Shown: in pieces, positions 53,191-62,039 of the stretch
Layout of the letters: each line of letters starts with the position of its first letter
Numbering within the stretch: the stretch's first letter is position 1
Source: an uncultured bacterium
Lineage (GTDB): Bacteria; Bacteroidota; Bacteroidia; Bacteroidales; Bacteroidaceae
Direction: 5' to 3'
DNA: 64,000 bases
Assembly (NCBI GenBank): GCA_905216025.1
Contig: CAJMSE010000017.1
Span: forward strand, 22,558 to 86,557
Program-made: the position numbers and the translations under genes
Notes under the pieces: generated by a model
What the model was told of the DNA's origin: nothing
What the model saw: the letters and a program-made list of their open reading frames with translations, nothing else
Databases searched by the model: none

Positions 53191-55260
53191 TTAATTCTTC
53201 TTTAAAACCACGGCAGAACGCGCCGGAATGTACAACTTAAGCCATTCCTTATGGTCTTCGACGTAAAGGGCGTCGAAATTAGTCATGTGCGTCATCGTAT
53301 CATCGGCCAGGCCATTGCCGCCGAACTGCCTGGCATCCGTGTTCAGGACCACGTCGTAAGAACCGGTGGGAACCAAAAAGCCATAGTCGGTGAACGACTT
53401 GATCGGATTGAAGTTGAACACGAAGATGAGATCGCCCCTGCTGAACGCCAGAATCTGGTCGCCGTCATTATGCCAAATCTCCTTCACCGGCTTGTTCTGG
53501 AAGTTCCGCACGCTCTTTATGACACTGAGCATCTCACGGTCGAAGTCACCGAGATAGTGGTAATCGAGTTCCTTGTTGTCAACAAGATTCCACTGGCGGC
53601 GGGCATACTTGTGGCTCCATCCGTTACCTTCACGCGGGAAATCGATCCATTCCGGATGTCCGAACTCGTTTCCCATGAAGTTAAGATAGCCGCCGTTCAT
53701 CGATGCCGCCGTAACGAGGCGTATCATCTTGTGCAACGCTATGCCGCGGTTGGCCACGTCATTCTCATCCCCTTTCTTGAAATGCCAGTACATATCGGCA
53801 TCTATCAGACGGAAGATTATGGTCTTGTCGCCCACGAGAGCCTGGTCGTGGCTTTCGCAATAGCTTATCGTCTTCTCATCCGGGCGGCGGTTTTTCACCT
53901 CCCAGAATATCGAACTCGGCTTCCAATCCTCATCCCTCAGCTCCTTTATGGTCTTTATCCAGTAGTCCGGGATGTTCATAGCCATACGGTAGTCGAAGCC
54001 GTATCCGCCGTCTTCAAACTTCGCTGCAAGGCCCGGCATGCCGCTGACCTCCTCTGCTATGGTTATCGCATTGGGATTAACCTCATGTATCAGCTTGTTG
54101 GCCAGCGTCAGATAGCATATCGCATTGTCGTCCTGATGACCGTTGAAATAGTCTTCATAGCCGCAGAAAGCCTCTCCGAGACCATGGCTGTAATACAGCA
54201 TGGACGTCACGCCGTCGAAGCGGAAGCCGTCGAAATGATACTCTTCAAGCCAGTATTTACAGTTTGAGAGCAGGAAATGAATAACCTCATCCTTACCGTA
54301 GTCGAAGCAGAGGCTGTCCCATGCCGGATGCTCATGCCGCCCTCCGGGATAGAAGAACTGGTTGGGGTCGCCGGCAAGGTTGCCCAGTCCCTCGACTTCG
54401 TTCTTCACCGCATGCGAGTGAACGATGTCCATTATCACGGCAATACCGTTCCGATGCGCCGTGTCTATCAGCTCCTTAAGCTCTTCCGGAGTACCGAAGC
54501 GGCTCGACGGAGCGAAGAATGAGCTGACATGATAGCCGAACGAGCCATAGTAGGGATGCTCCTGAATGGCCATTACCTGAATGCAATTGTATCCATCGGC
54601 TATCACCCGGGGCAGCACATTATCCTTAAACTCCTTGTATGTGCCTACTTTCTCGGCGTCCTGAGACATTCCCACGTGGCACTCATATATCAGAAGAGGT
54701 GACTTGCTCGGCTTAAACTTGTTCTTCTTGAACACGTACGGCTCTTCCGGATTCCATACCTGAGCAGAAAAAATCTTCGTATTCTCGTCCTGAACGACCC
54801 GTCGGCACCATGCCGGGATGCGCTCGCCTTCTCCCCCATTCCACTTCACCTTCATCTTATAAAGGTCTCCGTGCTTAATGGCTTTCTCGCCGAGCTTCAG
54901 TTCCCAGTTGCCCGTGCCTTCGATGCGCTTCATCCGATACTTGGGATTCTCCTGCCAGTCGTTGAAATCGCCGATAAGATATATCTCCGTGGCGTTTGGC
55001 GCCCACTCGCGGAATATCCATCCGCGCGCCTGCTTATGCAGTCCGAAATAGAGATGACCGCTGGCAAAATCGGAGAGTGTCTTCTTGCCGTTCCGCGTCA
55101 GCTGGTTCAGCTTCCACAGCACGTGGTCGTGCCGTCCCTTGATGGCGGGTTCAAACGGCTCGAGCCACGAGTCATTCCTCACAAGCCCGATATGTTCCGG
55201 CTTCTGCTCCAAAGAGCGCTTGCTGCCGCAAGCCTTCTTCGCTGTTGCTGTCTTTTTCAT
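53191..55260 (-). CDS. glgB: 1,4-alpha-glucan branching enzyme
   Basis: GlgB makes alpha-1,6 branches in glycogen. The 689 residues show a CBM48 module (IFREWAPNATEIYLIGDFNDWQ, seen as REWAPNA and GDFNDW) and a GH13 barrel: DGFRFDGVTSM (nucleophile Asp), TIAEEVSGMPG (acid Glu) and CESHDQALVGDKT. The sequence resembles the eukaryotic/GH13_8 type. An N-terminal ~15-residue Lys-rich stretch is extra. It lies 27 nt after the YhcH gene. Confidence 0.95.
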   Translation of the reverse strand: MKKTATAKKACGSKRSLEQKPEHIGLVRNDSWLEPFEPAIKGRHDHVLWKLNQLTRNGKKTLSDFASGHLYFGLHKQARGWIFREWAPNATEIYLIGDFNDWQENPKYRMKRIEGTGNWELKLGEKAIKHGDLYKMKVKWNGGEGERIPAWCRRVVQDENTKIFSAQVWNPEEPYVFKKNKFKPSKSPLLIYECHVGMSQDAEKVGTYKEFKDNVLPRVIADGYNCIQVMAIQEHPYYGSFGYHVSSFFAPSSRFGTPEELKELIDTAHRNGIAVIMDIVHSHAVKNEVEGLGNLAGDPNQFFYPGGRHEHPAWDSLCFDYGKDEVIHFLLSNCKYWLEEYHFDGFRFDGVTSMLYYSHGLGEAFCGYEDYFNGHQDDNAICYLTLANKLIHEVNPNAITIAEEVSGMPGLAAKFEDGGYGFDYRMAMNIPDYWIKTIKELRDEDWKPSSIFWEVKNRRPDEKTISYCESHDQALVGDKTIIFRLIDADMYWHFKKGDENDVANRGIALHKMIRLVTAASMNGGYLNFMGNEFGHPEWIDFPREGNGWSHKYARRQWNLVDNKELDYHYLGDFDREMLSVIKSVRNFQNKPVKEIWHNDGDQILAFSRGDLIFVFNFNPIKSFTDYGFLVPTGSYDVVLNTDARQFGGNGLADDTMTHMTNFDALYVEDHKEWLKLYIPARSAVVLKKN

Positions 55261-55287
55261 ATTAGTATTAGCTTTAAAACATTATCT

Positions 55288-55734
55288 TTATGCCAACACT
55301 TTAAATATCGCCTTCTTGATGGCGGGTTCTCCAGAGATGCACGGAGCGTGTCCGTCCTGGGGGAAGAATATGGCAAACATTCCCGGCTGACATGTCACAT
55401 AGCTCTCAGCAGCAATGCCGGGCATCTTCGTTATGTCTTTCTCGGCATTGTATTCAGCCTCCGGCAGATTGCAGAGTGGCGTATACCCGTAAGTCTCGGG
55501 CACTGAGAGCGGAATCTGAATGTCAATCATCTGCTTGTGAGTCTCCATCACTGCTTCTTCCTTTGTCTTGCCTTTGGCGGTGGTGACGTTCACGAACAGG
55601 TCTGCTCCCTTTATCTGATGCTTGCCCTCCTCAACGGCATTTATATCGTTATTCCTAAGATACTCCACCACATCCTTGAACAGAGGATTGAGTGATTCGT
55701 ATTTACTAAGATTGTCAAGTGTGTCGATTACCAT
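55288..55734 (-). CDS. YhcH/YjgK/YiaL family protein
   Basis: A 148-residue cupin-like protein of the DUF386 family (IQIPLSVPETYGYTP, MFAIFFPQDGHAPCI with the putative metal ligand His). Relatives take part in sialic-acid or sugar-acid metabolism. It is followed by glgB after 27 nt. The substrate is not predictable. Confidence 0.92.
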   Translation of the reverse strand: MVIDTLDNLSKYESLNPLFKDVVEYLRNNDINAVEEGKHQIKGADLFVNVTTAKGKTKEEAVMETHKQMIDIQIPLSVPETYGYTPLCNLPEAEYNAEKDITKMPGIAAESYVTCQPGMFAIFFPQDGHAPCISGEPAIKKAIFKVLA

Positions 55735-55788
55735 ACTATAAAAATATTTAAACGTTAATAATTGGTTATTATAAATAATGTAGATAGC

Positions 55789-56904
55789 TTATTTGCCAAC
55801 CTGTTTACGCCCTCGCGTATATGTTCCGCGCTCGGTGACGTTCCCGTTGCGGTCTTTCTGCACGTACGGACCGTCCTTGCGGTCGTCCACGTATGAGCCT
55901 TCAAACCTGTTGCCGTCCTTGTCTTCTTCAATGGCCTGCCCGTGGCGCTTGCCATCCTTGAACATGCCCTTGAATTTCCATCCGTCGGCATAGCGGGCCA
56001 CACCGGGGCCGTCTATCTTTCCATCCTTGAAGTGGCCTTCGAACACGTCGCCGTTTTTCATCGTCAGCTTGCCTGTTCCGTTCGGCTTATCTGCCTTCCA
56101 CTCACCGGCGTATGTGTTTCCGTTCTTCCATACTAGCGTGCCCTGTCCCTGCTTGGCGCCTTCGAGGAACTGCCCCGTATACCTGTCTCCGCCGGCATAT
56201 TTGAATATTCCCGTGCCGGTGCGCTCGCCCTGCACGTAGTCTCCTTCATATACGTCGCCATTCTTGAACTTATATATTCCCTTGCCGTTCTGTATGTCGT
56301 TCTTCCACTGTCCCACGTACACGTCGCCGTCGGCATAGCGGAATGTGCCGCGTCCGGAGCGCTGGTTGTCCACCCACTCGCCGTCGTAGACCGAGCCGTC
56401 GCCCCAGTCAAAGAACCCGTGGCCGTTTTTCTTGTCGTTCAGCCATTCGCCCTTGTAATATGCGCCGCCGGCAAATGTGTACGTGCCTTTGCCGTTACGG
56501 TGGTCCTGCTTCCAGTCGCCGTCATACTTGTCGCCGTTGTAATAGTACATAACACCGTGCCCCTGCTGGTAGTCGCGGAACCACAAGCCCATGTATTTGT
56601 TATTGTTTGCGAAGTAATAGGTGCCGTAACCGTGCTGCTGATCCTGGAACCACTGCCCCTCATACTTCTCTCCATCGAAGAAGGTATAAATGCCGAAGCC
56701 CTGCCGTTTGCCGCGCACGTAGTTGCCTTCATATAGGTTTCCGTTCTTATATACAGCCTTACCCTTGCCCTGCGGCTTGCCGCCGGACATCTCTCCCTTA
56801 TACTCTCCACCGTCCTTGGTGGTGCAAGTGCCGAGGGTTATCTTCTGCGCGGAGACAGAAGAAGACATCAATAATATGAATATGGATATTAAATGATATT
56901 TCAA
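55789..56904 (-). CDS. Secreted MORN-repeat protein (14 repeats)
   Basis: The protein of about 371 residues starts at TTG (56904): MKYHLISIFILLMSSSVSAQ reads as a full signal peptide. Fourteen MORN units of exactly 23 residues follow (pattern KYEGQWFQDQQHGYGTYYF). The last units are more degenerate (RFEGSYVDDRKDG). MORN repeats bind lipids or act as scaffolds. A periplasmic role is unstudied as far as I know. No ATG lies before the signal, and a full promoter (56934-56964) sits just upstream of the TTG. The longer frame up to 57165 is a run-through. Confidence 0.88.
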   Translation of the reverse strand: MKYHLISIFILLMSSSVSAQKITLGTCTTKDGGEYKGEMSGGKPQGKGKAVYKNGNLYEGNYVRGKRQGFGIYTFFDGEKYEGQWFQDQQHGYGTYYFANNNKYMGLWFRDYQQGHGVMYYYNGDKYDGDWKQDHRNGKGTYTFAGGAYYKGEWLNDKKNGHGFFDWGDGSVYDGEWVDNQRSGRGTFRYADGDVYVGQWKNDIQNGKGIYKFKNGDVYEGDYVQGERTGTGIFKYAGGDRYTGQFLEGAKQGQGTLVWKNGNTYAGEWKADKPNGTGKLTMKNGDVFEGHFKDGKIDGPGVARYADGWKFKGMFKDGKRHGQAIEEDKDGNRFEGSYVDDRKDGPYVQKDRNGNVTERGTYTRGRKQVGK

Positions 56905-56933
56905 TTTGTTTCTATTTGTTATTGTTGCAATGC

Positions 56934-56964
56934 CAAAATTAGCAAAAAAAAAGCATGCGGCAAA
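56934..56964 (-). promoter_or_regulatory. Promoter of the MORN gene
   Basis: On the minus strand TTTG (56964-56961) and TAATTTTG (56941-56934) are separated by 19 nt. The leader to the TTG start is about 25 nt. It strengthens the TTG start call. Confidence 0.72.
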
Positions 56965-57004
56965 AAAGATTAGATTTTTTAACGGAATATCTTTATATAA
57001 TTTA

Positions 57005-57012
57005 TAACTTTG
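57005..57012 (+). promoter_or_regulatory. Putative -7 box of kdsB
   Basis: TAACTTTG followed by CATC. The leader to the kdsB ATG is about 58 nt. The -33 region reads TTTTTTAACG, not a clean TTTG. Confidence 0.6.
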
Positions 57013-57076
57013 CATCGCTTGCCGCTGTTTCGGCCGCGGAAAGCCATTAAGACAACAGCAACCAATCGATACAGTT

Positions 57077-57829
57077 ATGAAATTTATCGGAATAATACCG
57101 GCCAGATATGCCTCGACGAGATTTCCGGGCAAGCCTTTGGCCATGCTTGGCGGCAAGACCGTCATCAGGAGAGTGTACGATCAGGTCTACTCCGTGCTCG
57201 GAAATGCCTATGTGGCAACGGACGACGAACGCATATACAACGCGGTGAAAGACTTTGGCGGCAACGCCGTCATGACCTCGGCCGACCATAAGAGCGGCAC
57301 GGACCGCATAGAGGAGGCCATGACAAAAATCAACGACGGCTCGGACGTGGTGATAAACATACAGGGCGACGAGCCTTTCATACACCGCTCGCAGATAGAG
57401 ACGGTATGCAGGTGCTTCGACGACCCGCAGACGCAGATTGCCACGCTGGGTAAACCGTTCGGCAGCGACATGGCGGCGGTAGCCAACCCGAACTCGCCGA
57501 AAATCGTTACGGACAACAACGGATATGCCATGTATTTCAGCCGCAGCGTCATCCCCTTCGTCAGGAGTCACCGGCAGGAGGAGTGGCCGGAACTGTTCCC
57601 GTACCTGAAGCACATCGGCCTGTATGCCTACCGCAGGGATGTGCTGGCCGAGATAACGCGCCTGCCGCAGAGTCCGCTTGAGATTGCCGAGAGCCTTGAG
57701 CAGCTGAGATGGCTTCAGAACGGATATAAGATAAAGGTGGGAACGACCGACATGGAGACCATCGGCATCGACACGCCCGAAGATCTCGGGCGGGCTGAGG
57801 CGTTCCTTGCATCTCACCAAGACGCATAG
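57077..57829 (+). CDS. kdsB: CMP-KDO synthetase
   Basis: KdsB activates KDO as CMP-KDO for the lipid A core. The 250 residues begin MKFIGIIPARYASTRFPGKPL and contain VYVATDDERI-like (here AYVATDDERI) and VVINIQGDEPF. These are diagnostic. The gene has its own promoter and is followed by trmN6 after 8 nt. Confidence 0.96.
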   Translation: MKFIGIIPARYASTRFPGKPLAMLGGKTVIRRVYDQVYSVLGNAYVATDDERIYNAVKDFGGNAVMTSADHKSGTDRIEEAMTKINDGSDVVINIQGDEPFIHRSQIETVCRCFDDPQTQIATLGKPFGSDMAAVANPNSPKIVTDNNGYAMYFSRSVIPFVRSHRQEEWPELFPYLKHIGLYAYRRDVLAEITRLPQSPLEIAESLEQLRWLQNGYKIKVGTTDMETIGIDTPEDLGRAEAFLASHQDA

Positions 57830-57837
57830 ACCAGCTC

Positions 57838-58533
57838 ATGTCTAACAGTTATTTTGCTTTCAAGCAGTTCACAGTGCACCAGGACATGTGCGCCATGAAG
57901 GTAGGGACGGACGGAACGCTGCTCGGAGCGTGGGCCGCCCCCTGTCCGGCGGAGCATCCGCGCATACTCGACGCCGGAACGGGCACGGGGCTTATTGCGA
58001 TGATGATGGCGCAGCGGTTTGCCGGTGCACAGGTGACAGGCGTCGAGATAGACGGAGATGCCGCCATGCAGGCCAAGGCAAATGCCGCCGGTTCACCGTT
58101 TTCCGGCAGGATTGAGATTGTCAACGCGCCGCTCCAGAACCTTGCCGACGGCGGCTTCGACCTCATAGTGTGTAACCCTCCATATTTCACAGACTCGCTG
58201 AAATGCCCCGACGAGAAGCGGTCCATGGCGCGCCACGCCTCCACACTGACATACGGAGAGCTGGCTTCGCATGCGGCCAGACTGCTTGCCGGCACGGGCA
58301 TCCTCGCCGTGATAGTGCCTGCCGGAAGCCGCAGCGACATGGATTCGGCTGCCGCCATAGCCGGCCTGCACCCGAGAAAGGCATGCGCCGTAAGGACTAA
58401 AGCCGGACGGCAGCCAAAGCGGTACATGCTGGCATACTCGGTGGAGCACAGTGAAGAAGTATGCACGGAAGAACTGATAATCGGCGACGACAGATACAAT
58501 ATAATGCTTAAAGATTTCTATCTCGCATTATAG
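57838..58533 (+). CDS. trmN6: tRNA1(Val) (adenine37-N6)-methyltransferase
   Basis: The 231 residues form a Rossmann-fold methyltransferase with SAM motif ILDAGTGTGLIAMMMAQ near 42-58 and the N6-adenine motif NPPYF near 104. The N-terminal FKQFTVHQDMCAMKVGTDG matches YfiC/TrmN6. The enzyme is predicted to act on A37 of tRNA-Val. It ends 143 nt before tRNA-Lys. Confidence 0.93.
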   Translation: MSNSYFAFKQFTVHQDMCAMKVGTDGTLLGAWAAPCPAEHPRILDAGTGTGLIAMMMAQRFAGAQVTGVEIDGDAAMQAKANAAGSPFSGRIEIVNAPLQNLADGGFDLIVCNPPYFTDSLKCPDEKRSMARHASTLTYGELASHAARLLAGTGILAVIVPAGSRSDMDSAAAIAGLHPRKACAVRTKAGRQPKRYMLAYSVEHSEEVCTEELIIGDDRYNIMLKDFYLAL

Positions 58534-58628
58534 AGTCTGCCGGAACCGGCACGGCCGGCCGTGACAAGCCTCCTGAATGCAAGAAATCGGTGCGAAAACA
58601 AAATATTCAGAAAAAAGACGGAAAATAT

Positions 58629-58659
58629 TTTGCCGAATCAAAATAAATACCTACCTTTG
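58629..58659 (+). promoter_or_regulatory. Promoter of tRNA-Lys
   Basis: TTTG (58629-58632) and TACCTTTG (58652-58659) are separated by 19 nt and followed by CACCCGC. The surrounding AAAATATTTTG is the same as before tRNA-Thr. Confidence 0.75.
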
Positions 58660-58676
58660 CACCCGCAAAACAAGAA

Positions 58677-58749
58677 GCGCTTGTAGCTCAGTTGGTAGAG
58701 CACCTGACTCTTAATCAGGGTGTCCAGGGTTCGAACCCCTGCAGGCGTA
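58677..58749 (+). tRNA. tRNA-Lys (anticodon CTT)
   Basis: A 73-nt cloverleaf with anticodon loop CTCTTAA (CTT, for AAG), T-arm CAGGG-TTCGAAC-CCCTG and discriminator A. The acceptor stem GCGCTTG/CAGGCGT includes a G-T pair at the 1-72 position and another at 5-68, which is less regular than usual. CCA is not encoded. Confidence 0.9.
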
Positions 58750-58769
58750 CTAAGTTTTCCATAATTGGG

Positions 58770-58803
58770 GAGCAGCATACTTGAAAAGGTATGCTGCTCT
58801 TTT
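58770..58803 (+). terminator. Intrinsic terminator after tRNA-Lys
   Basis: An 11-bp stem, GAGCAGCATAC with GTATGCTGCTC, closes an 8-nt loop (TTGAAAAG) and is followed by TTTT. It lies 20 nt after the tRNA end. Confidence 0.85.
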
Positions 58804-58879
58804 CGTTTATCCCTCATCGTAAGGCCACGGCACCGGCCGCAACATGCAAACGGATGATACTGGAATGCCTGCGAAGATT

Positions 58880-59077
58880 CTGATGATGGATTATGTCGAT
58901 GCAACGGATACCTTATGAAGGCGCAACGAGGCCGTTCTGACGGTGCAACGGATAAGCCGTGACGATGTAACGGATAACCCGCCAATGACCGCCGCCTGCT
59001 TTCAAATGTGTTTTTGAGAGCTACCAAAAGTGTTTTTGAGAACTAAGCCAAGCGTTTTTGAGAGCTGACGGAAACTC
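58880..59077 (+). repeat. Dispersed 22-nt-unit intergenic element, copy 3
   Basis: A units (GATGCAACGGATACC, GCGCAACGAGGCCG, GTGCAACGGATAAGCC, ATGTAACGGATAACCC) lie at about 58898-58986. CTTTCAAATG follows, then three B units at about 59009-59075 (GTTTTTGAGAGCTACC, GTTTTTGAGAACTAAGCC, GTTTTTGAGAGCTGACGG). It is the clearest copy. Its B end faces the 3' end of the MBOAT gene (59140). The rest of the 390-nt gap holds the tRNA terminator and nothing else I can name. Confidence 0.88.
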
Positions 59078-59139
59078 CGCCGGCCACACGTCACAGGAAC
59101 ATACGTCAGGCACTACCGGTTTGACGGCTTGCAGAGACC

Positions 59140-60627
59140 TCAGAACTGGAAATAGATGAACGGTTGTATCTCGCTGCTCTTCACCTGTATAACAACGTAT
59201 ATGACGGCTGAGATGACTGCAGCGCAGACCACGACATTGCATCGTGCAAGCACTCCGGTGAGGGCGTCCTGCCACCGTGCGGGGATAAGATGCGCGGCAT
59301 AGCCAAGCGCCATAAGCATGAACACATATCTGTAGCCGGAGATTATGTCGGTGAACAGCTCCGGATGGAAATCCGTGAATATGCGGCCGAGCATCGTCAT
59401 GCTCATCGAGAAGTCGGTATTTCTGAAGAACACCCATGCGAGGCAGACGAAATGAAACGTCAGCAGGCAGCCGAAAAGACGTCGCACGCCGCCGGAACGG
59501 TAGTGGCGGTCGTGGTGGAAGATATTTTTGCGGACATACTTGTGAACGGCCAGTGCCACACCGTGCATGCCGCCCCATACGATGAAGTTCCAGCTGGCCC
59601 CATGCCACAGGCCGCCGAGAAGCATCGTCAGGATGAGATTGAAATAGGTCCGGACGGCCCCGCACCGGTTGCCGCCAAGGGATATGTATATGTAATCGCG
59701 TATCCACGTTGACAGGGATATATGCCACCGGCGCCAGAAGTCGGTGATACTGTCGCTTATATAAGGCGCATTGAAGTTCTGCGGGAAGTGAAAGCCCAGC
59801 AGCAGGGCTATGCCGATGGCCATGTCGCTGTATCCGCTGAAGTCGCAATATATCTGCATGGCATAGCCGTAGACGCCGAGAAGATTCTCCACGCCACTGT
59901 AAAGTCCGGGATTCTCAAAGACGCGGTCGACGAAATTAAGGCTTATATAGTCGCTTATGACGGCTTTCTTGAACAGTCCGGTGGCTATGAGGAACACTCC
60001 GCGGGCGAACATGCTGCGGCTCACGGTAAGCGGACGCCGTATCTGGGGCACGAAATCGCAGGCACGGACGATGGGGCCGGCCACGAGCTGGGGGAAGAAC
60101 GACACGTAGAAGGCATAGTCGAGCAGACGGTCAAGCGGCTTCAGCGTGCCGCGATAGACGTCTATTGTGTAGCTGAGGCTTTGGAAAGTGAAGAAGCTTA
60201 TGCCCACGGGGAGGAATATATCCCATGGCTGGAAGTTGTTGCCTATCATGCCCTCAATCATGCCGGCAAAGAAGTTGGCATACTTGAAATAGCCGAGAAG
60301 ACCGAGGTCGACGGCAAGGCTCAGGACTACGAGAGCCCGCGGGATGGCCCCTGCCTCAGGTCTTTTCTGCCGGTAGTTCCATATACAACGTGCTATGAGG
60401 TAGTCGCTGACCGTCACAAGGGCAAGGAGCATGAAGTAAAGACCGCTGCTTTTATAATAAAAATAATAGGAGAAGGCAGTCACGAAGACGAGCCTCAGCG
60501 TCCGTTGCCTCTCCAGCAGGAAATAGACGAGCGAGAAACCGAGGAACAGAAAGAGGAACAAGCCGCTGCTGAAAATCATCGGCACCTCCGGATTATACAC
60601 CAGTTGGTCTAATATTCTGTCTGTCAT
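59140..60627 (-). CDS. MBOAT-family O-acyltransferase
   Basis: A 495-residue membrane protein with about 10-12 helices of the AlgI/DltB type. Motif blocks DFWRRWHISLSTWIRDYIYI (seen as FWRRWHISLS) and LLGGLWHGASWNFIVWG contain the catalytic His. It moves acyl groups across or onto surface polysaccharide. It lies 3 nt after an SGNH hydrolase gene. AlgI-type proteins usually work with an SGNH partner, which fits. Confidence 0.93.
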   Translation of the reverse strand: MTDRILDQLVYNPEVPMIFSSGLFLFLFLGFSLVYFLLERQRTLRLVFVTAFSYYFYYKSSGLYFMLLALVTVSDYLIARCIWNYRQKRPEAGAIPRALVVLSLAVDLGLLGYFKYANFFAGMIEGMIGNNFQPWDIFLPVGISFFTFQSLSYTIDVYRGTLKPLDRLLDYAFYVSFFPQLVAGPIVRACDFVPQIRRPLTVSRSMFARGVFLIATGLFKKAVISDYISLNFVDRVFENPGLYSGVENLLGVYGYAMQIYCDFSGYSDMAIGIALLLGFHFPQNFNAPYISDSITDFWRRWHISLSTWIRDYIYISLGGNRCGAVRTYFNLILTMLLGGLWHGASWNFIVWGGMHGVALAVHKYVRKNIFHHDRHYRSGGVRRLFGCLLTFHFVCLAWVFFRNTDFSMSMTMLGRIFTDFHPELFTDIISGYRYVFMLMALGYAAHLIPARWQDALTGVLARCNVVVCAAVISAVIYVVIQVKSSEIQPFIYFQF

Positions 60628-60630
60628 AAG

Positions 60631-62022
60631 TCAGTCTCCCGCGTTCATTTTATGTTCCTCGCACCCGGCGACGAACGAGTCGTATATATATTTGGCCACA
60701 TGGCGGCCTCCGGCAAAGCTGAGATGGGTGTAGTCCTTGTTGGCCCATCGCTTGTCCACCATATCCTTCATGCTGCCACGTCCGCCCATGGCCTTGAACA
60801 GATTGAAGTATGCCACGCCGCACTCCGATGCCAAAACCTGCTGGTATGCGGCAAGAGCCTCCACGCCCTTCATCGTCTGCACGCCGTCGGCCGTGCGCTG
60901 CGCCCTGTCCGGAACGCTGACAATCAGCACCGCGGCATCAGGATATGCCCTCCTGACGGCCGCTACGGTACGCTTCATCCGGTGTACGTATGCCTTATAG
61001 TTGGCCGATGTGTTGCCGTCGCTTACAACGTTAAGACCAAAGTGCAGCACGATGAGGTCGTATGGCCTCAGCCGCGCAAAGTCGCGCAGCGTCTCCTGCG
61101 GAATGTCCGCGATGGTGTATCCGGCAGAACCACGCATGCTGAAATTGTCGAGAATGACGCCCCGGTCGGACTCAAGAGCCATACCATATATATATGTATC
61201 AGGACCGACATCTGCGAATCTGTACGACACGCAGCGCGTCTTTGCCGAGTCGGCGCACGCCACCATCTGCACGGAGGGCGAGGCACCGATGGCAGACGCC
61301 ATCTCATCACCGCCGTTTACGGCCGTATGCAGGGTGAGCCCACCACCTGTTCGCAGGAAGAGGGATGACCTGTGCCAGAAAGACGAGAGCTTGCGGAACT
61401 TTGTACCGCAAGTCTTTACATAAGCATTTTGCGACGGAATGAAATATCTCTGGTTTATGCCTTCATGAAGATGGGAGAACGGTTTTTTGACCACCTCGTG
61501 CTCTGCAAGTCCGGCGGATGTCTGCGACACGGTGCGGCGGAAGCCATTTAGCTTGTCGGCACAGTCGACCCACCCCACCCCGTTGCCTCCGAAGCGGGCC
61601 TGCATCATCTCGCGGAGGTCGCACGTAAGGATATCTCCCTCAATGAACGAGTCACCATAATATGCGATGCGCACCGGACGACCGAGAGAACGGACGCCGG
61701 CCAGCTTGCCGTAGAAGGAAGCCATACCGCCGGACGCGCCTCCGGAATAGTCTTCTATCATGGTCACACCCTCCGGAACGACAAAGCGTTCACGTGGCGT
61801 AGCAGCCGAATCAGACTGGGGGTGTGAAGCTGCCGATGAAAGTTTCGGAACCGGAAGGGCAACGGTATCGGCACTGCCGTATACCTCTGGAATGATGTCA
61901 CTAAGGATGTTGACATGCCGCATCTCCACGCCAAACATGTATACGGTCGGCAACAAATGCATTGCTAAAAGAAAGACAGCAACAAGTCCGACCAGAACAA
62001 AAGTCCTCGCACACTGGTTCAT
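60631..62022 (-). CDS. SGNH/GDSL hydrolase family, membrane-anchored
   Basis: The 463 residues have one N-terminal helix (FVLVGLVAVFLLAMHLLP) and a periplasmic SGNH hydrolase region. The nucleophile lies in IAYYGDSFIEGD (Ser near 126), Asn in HFGLNVVSDG, and the Asp-His pair in NKDYTHLSFAGG. It probably transfers or removes O-acetyl groups on a polysaccharide together with the MBOAT protein. The target (capsule, LPS or peptidoglycan) is unknown. Confidence 0.88.
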   Translation of the reverse strand: MNQCARTFVLVGLVAVFLLAMHLLPTVYMFGVEMRHVNILSDIIPEVYGSADTVALPVPKLSSAASHPQSDSAATPRERFVVPEGVTMIEDYSGGASGGMASFYGKLAGVRSLGRPVRIAYYGDSFIEGDILTCDLREMMQARFGGNGVGWVDCADKLNGFRRTVSQTSAGLAEHEVVKKPFSHLHEGINQRYFIPSQNAYVKTCGTKFRKLSSFWHRSSLFLRTGGGLTLHTAVNGGDEMASAIGASPSVQMVACADSAKTRCVSYRFADVGPDTYIYGMALESDRGVILDNFSMRGSAGYTIADIPQETLRDFARLRPYDLIVLHFGLNVVSDGNTSANYKAYVHRMKRTVAAVRRAYPDAAVLIVSVPDRAQRTADGVQTMKGVEALAAYQQVLASECGVAYFNLFKAMGGRGSMKDMVDKRWANKDYTHLSFAGGRHVAKYIYDSFVAGCEEHKMNAGD

Positions 62023-62039
62023 CCTTAAAAATGTTTTGT

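Noticed and set aside
56905..57165. N-terminal extension of the MORN protein by the longer open frame
   Set aside because: It would run across a full promoter and the divergent kdsB promoter region. The TTG start gives a complete signal peptide.
59722..60612. A 296-codon plus-strand frame under the MBOAT gene
   Set aside because: It is antisense to a clear membrane acyltransferase and has a composition typical of shadow frames (His/Glu/Ala-rich) with no domain.
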